Origin: a virus
DNA length: 46,889 bases
IMG/VR virus record: IMGVR_UViG_3300047287_000229
Span: 1-46,889 of that record
Direction: 5' to 3' (one strand)
Shown: piece by piece, positions 45,552 to 46,889 of the stretch
Layout: each line of letters starts with the position of its first letter
Numbering within the stretch: position 1 is the first letter of the stretch
Program-made: the position numbers and the translations under genes
Notes under the pieces: generated by a model
Database searches by the model: none
The model's input: the letters and a program-made list of their open reading frames with translations, nothing else
Told to the model about the DNA's origin: nothing

Positions 45552-46247
45552 TTAGCGCACTGCTGCTTTGAGCTTTTGGTAGAGCTCTGGATCGGTGCGG
45601 AACAGACGGGCTTGTTCGGTGAGGTTGAATGATTCCGGCGCGAAGGGGTTGGTCACGCCTGCTGGAATGTCACCACCAGCGGAGCGGCCAACGGGAGCGC
45701 CGGAACCGGAGGGCTTGGGAGCCTTGAGTCGGTACTGGGGCAATGCCTGCCGCGCCCAGTCGAGGATGGGCGTGCGCTGGTAGCCATCAATCACCACGAC
45801 GGTGCCATCGGGCTCGCGGTCAATCTGCTCAGGCTTGAGCTTGAGCTTCACCACCTCGTCGGGGTCATGCACGGCATCGGCCAAGGCGGCGACAGCAGGG
45901 CCGATGATCCGCAGTTCCTTGACTTCCGCCTCCAGGGTGTCAATGCGGGCTTGCAGGGTGGCTTCACGGTCGCGGAACTGGGCTTCCAGCTGCTGGCGCG
46001 CCTGCTGGTAGTTGCCTTCGGCCTCAAGCTTCTGCTGTTCGGTCTGCTGCTTGAAGCTCAGCAGCTCGCGCACGTCGGTGCCTTCGGGCAGTTCCGCCAG
46101 GGTGCGCTCTGCCTTGGCAAGGCGTTTCTTCTCGGTGAGCAGCTCGGCGTTCTTGCGCCGTAGCGCTTCAATCTCGGCCGTCAGCGCCGACGGATCAGGG
46201 GTGGTGGGGGTGAGTGCCTCATCCACCGGAGTGAGGTCTTCGGACAT
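45552..46247 (-). CDS. Capsid scaffold protein
   Basis: 231 residues. A long coiled coil (about residues 20-115, ALTAEIEALRRKNAELLTEKK, then QQLEAQFRDREATLQARIDTLEAEVKEL), followed by a flexible Pro/Gly/Ala part and a short C-terminal helix (LFRTDPELYQKLKAAVR). Coiled-coil plus flexible end directly before the capsid gene is the standard scaffold layout. It guides shell assembly and leaves the mature head. A protease domain was not seen. Confidence 0.8.
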   Translation of the reverse strand: MSEDLTPVDEALTPTTPDPSALTAEIEALRRKNAELLTEKKRLAKAERTLAELPEGTDVRELLSFKQQTEQQKLEAEGNYQQARQQLEAQFRDREATLQARIDTLEAEVKELRIIGPAVAALADAVHDPDEVVKLKLKPEQIDREPDGTVVVIDGYQRTPILDWARQALPQYRLKAPKPSGSGAPVGRSAGGDIPAGVTNPFAPESFNLTEQARLFRTDPELYQKLKAAVR

Positions 46248-46273
46248 GGAGCCACAGGCTCAGGGTGCTCAGG

Positions 46274-46290
46274 AGGTTGCCGGGTAAGCT
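46274..46290. promoter_or_regulatory. Degenerate palindromic element B
   Basis: AGGTTGCCGGGTAAGCT lies between the scaffold gene (minus, 26 nt away) and the acidic gene (plus, ATG 46312 at 21 nt, or ATG 46291 at 0). It is the least conserved of the four palindromes but has the same divergent position. Confidence 0.45.
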
Positions 46291-46311
46291 ATGGCTCCCC
46301 ACCCACGTGCC

Positions 46312-46503
46312 ATGTCCGCTGAAGCCGTCTACGACGCCATCCGCGCCACCATTGCCGAGCAGACCGAACAGGACGATGAGCTGTCGATGTTTGAGCTGAT
46401 TGGTGTGGTGGAACTGATCAAGGCAGAGCTCACCGCCGCCGCAATGGATAGCGACGACGATGAGGAAGAGGAGGAAGAGGAGGAGGGGGAAGGCGAGGGC
46501 TGA
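46312..46503 (+). CDS. Small protein with acidic C-terminal tail
   Basis: 63 residues from ATG 46312 (or 70 from 46291), MSAEAVYDAIRATIAEQ, a helical body and a run of Asp/Glu (MDSDDDEEEEE, then GEGEG). It is on the plus strand, convergent with the basic gene at 46504; their stop codons abut. An acidic tail next to two very basic proteins suggests charge-based binding, perhaps a chaperone for the basic head proteins. That is inference. Confidence 0.6.
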   Translation: MSAEAVYDAIRATIAEQTEQDDELSMFELIGVVELIKAELTAAAMDSDDDEEEEEEEEGEGEG

Positions 46504-46889
46504 TCAGGCTTTGCGCTTGCGGGGCTTGCTAGCGCCTCGCGATTTTTCCATCCGCTTCACCTTGGCGGCAGCAGCTTTCACGGTTGCGTCGGTCCTGCCG
46601 CCTCGGTACATCTTCAGCTCCCGAACAGCCGAGGTGGCGGCCTTGTAGGCCTGCTTGGCCTTGCTGACGGGAGCTTTGCTCATCTTGGCGGGTTTGGCTG
46701 CAGTCTTTGCAGGCTTGCTACCACCGCTGGCCTTGGTTGTGCTGCGCTTGGTGCCGGTGCCACTGAGACGGTAGAACTCGCGGGCCCTCTGGGCCACCAG
46801 CATTGATTTCGCTTCTCTGCGGCCCACCTGGCCGGCTTTGGTTGCAGCCTTGACGGCCTTAGTGGCCTTGCGCTCATTGGCCTGAGCAC
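46504..46889 (-). CDS. Basic head-region protein, continuing at base 1
   Basis: 128 in-frame codons plus two bases in this window, and five codons plus one base at 16-1, give 133 residues: MARSYS, AQANERKATKAVKAATKAG, then QRAREFYRLSGTGTKRS and a Lys/Ala-rich end (KSRGASKPRKRKA). It is a paralogue of the 274-residue protein at 52-876, sharing N-terminus and the TGTGTKRS-type motif; 22 bases of DNA are identical (634-655 and 46741-46762). Likely DNA-binding head component. The frame is uninterrupted across the joined ends. Confidence 0.8.
   Translation of the reverse strand, partial: AQANERKATKAVKAATKAGQVGRREAKSMLVAQRAREFYRLSGTGTKRSTTKASGGSKPAKTAAKPAKMSKAPVSKAKQAYKAATSAVRELKMYRGGRTDATVKAAAAKVKRMEKSRGASKPRKRKA

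Overview
The window is a complete, GC-rich, temperate, long-tailed (siphovirus-like) bacteriophage genome that closes on itself. On the minus strand an open frame runs off the last base (46889) and continues in frame at base 1 to a start codon at base 16. The joined 133-residue protein begins MARSY, exactly like its paralogue encoded at 52-876. The host is very probably a picocyanobacterium of the Synechococcus/Cyanobium type. The phage carries a cyAbrB-like regulator, a family essentially confined to cyanobacteria, and several small proteins of kinds I associate with picocyanobacteria and their phages. No photosynthesis or carbon-metabolism genes were seen.

Layout, read as a circle. (1) Packaging and head, mostly minus strand, 46504-46889 plus 1-5079 and 41463-46247: small and large terminase, an HNH nuclease, a DUF4055-type portal, two very basic paralogues, a scaffold, the major capsid protein, a MuF-like head protein, connector proteins and, unexpectedly, a sigma-70-like factor. 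(2) Tail, minus strand, 29473-41442: a tail-tube candidate, a tape measure (831 aa), distal tail and tail-tip proteins (the tip ends in a LamG-like domain), small virion proteins and a tail-assembly-chaperone-like gene with an A AAA AAG minus-one frameshift site at about 31.04 kb. Two connector-like genes at 40140-40971 lie on the opposite strand inside this block. (3) Host contact and lysis, 25611-29469: a repeat-bearing tail fibre, two membrane proteins and a C39-type peptidase. (4) Integration, 23389-24883: an excisionase-like HTH gene, a tyrosine integrase and a candidate attP. (5) Early, replication and recombination genes: plus strand from 8.7 to 23.4 kb, and minus strand from 5.1 to 8.6 kb. 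These are a zinc-ribbon/TOPRIM-like/helicase primase, RecD2/Dda-like, DEAH-type and SNF2-type helicases, a VRR-NUC nuclease, a Sak/DUF1071-type annealing protein, SSB, a DNA methyltransferase, a Gp157 homologue and a long run of tiny overlapping genes. The 354-bp gap beside the primase gene holds 11 GGGACA/TGTCCC repeats and looks like a replication origin.

Two families of short repeated elements seem to organise expression. Element A (GCTGCG, then a TANNAT box beginning exactly 24 nt later in three copies) precedes early genes and is dyad-symmetric. Element B (GG[A/C]AACCT[A]GG) precedes many structural and some early genes. The last T of its AACCT lies exactly 20 nt or exactly 5 nt before most of the start codons concerned, and in divergent gaps it becomes a 17-bp palindrome. 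A phage sigma factor, a cyAbrB homologue and a divergently placed double-DNA-binding-motif protein are the candidate trans-acting regulators. All positions, spacings and motifs were read by eye; no database search was possible.
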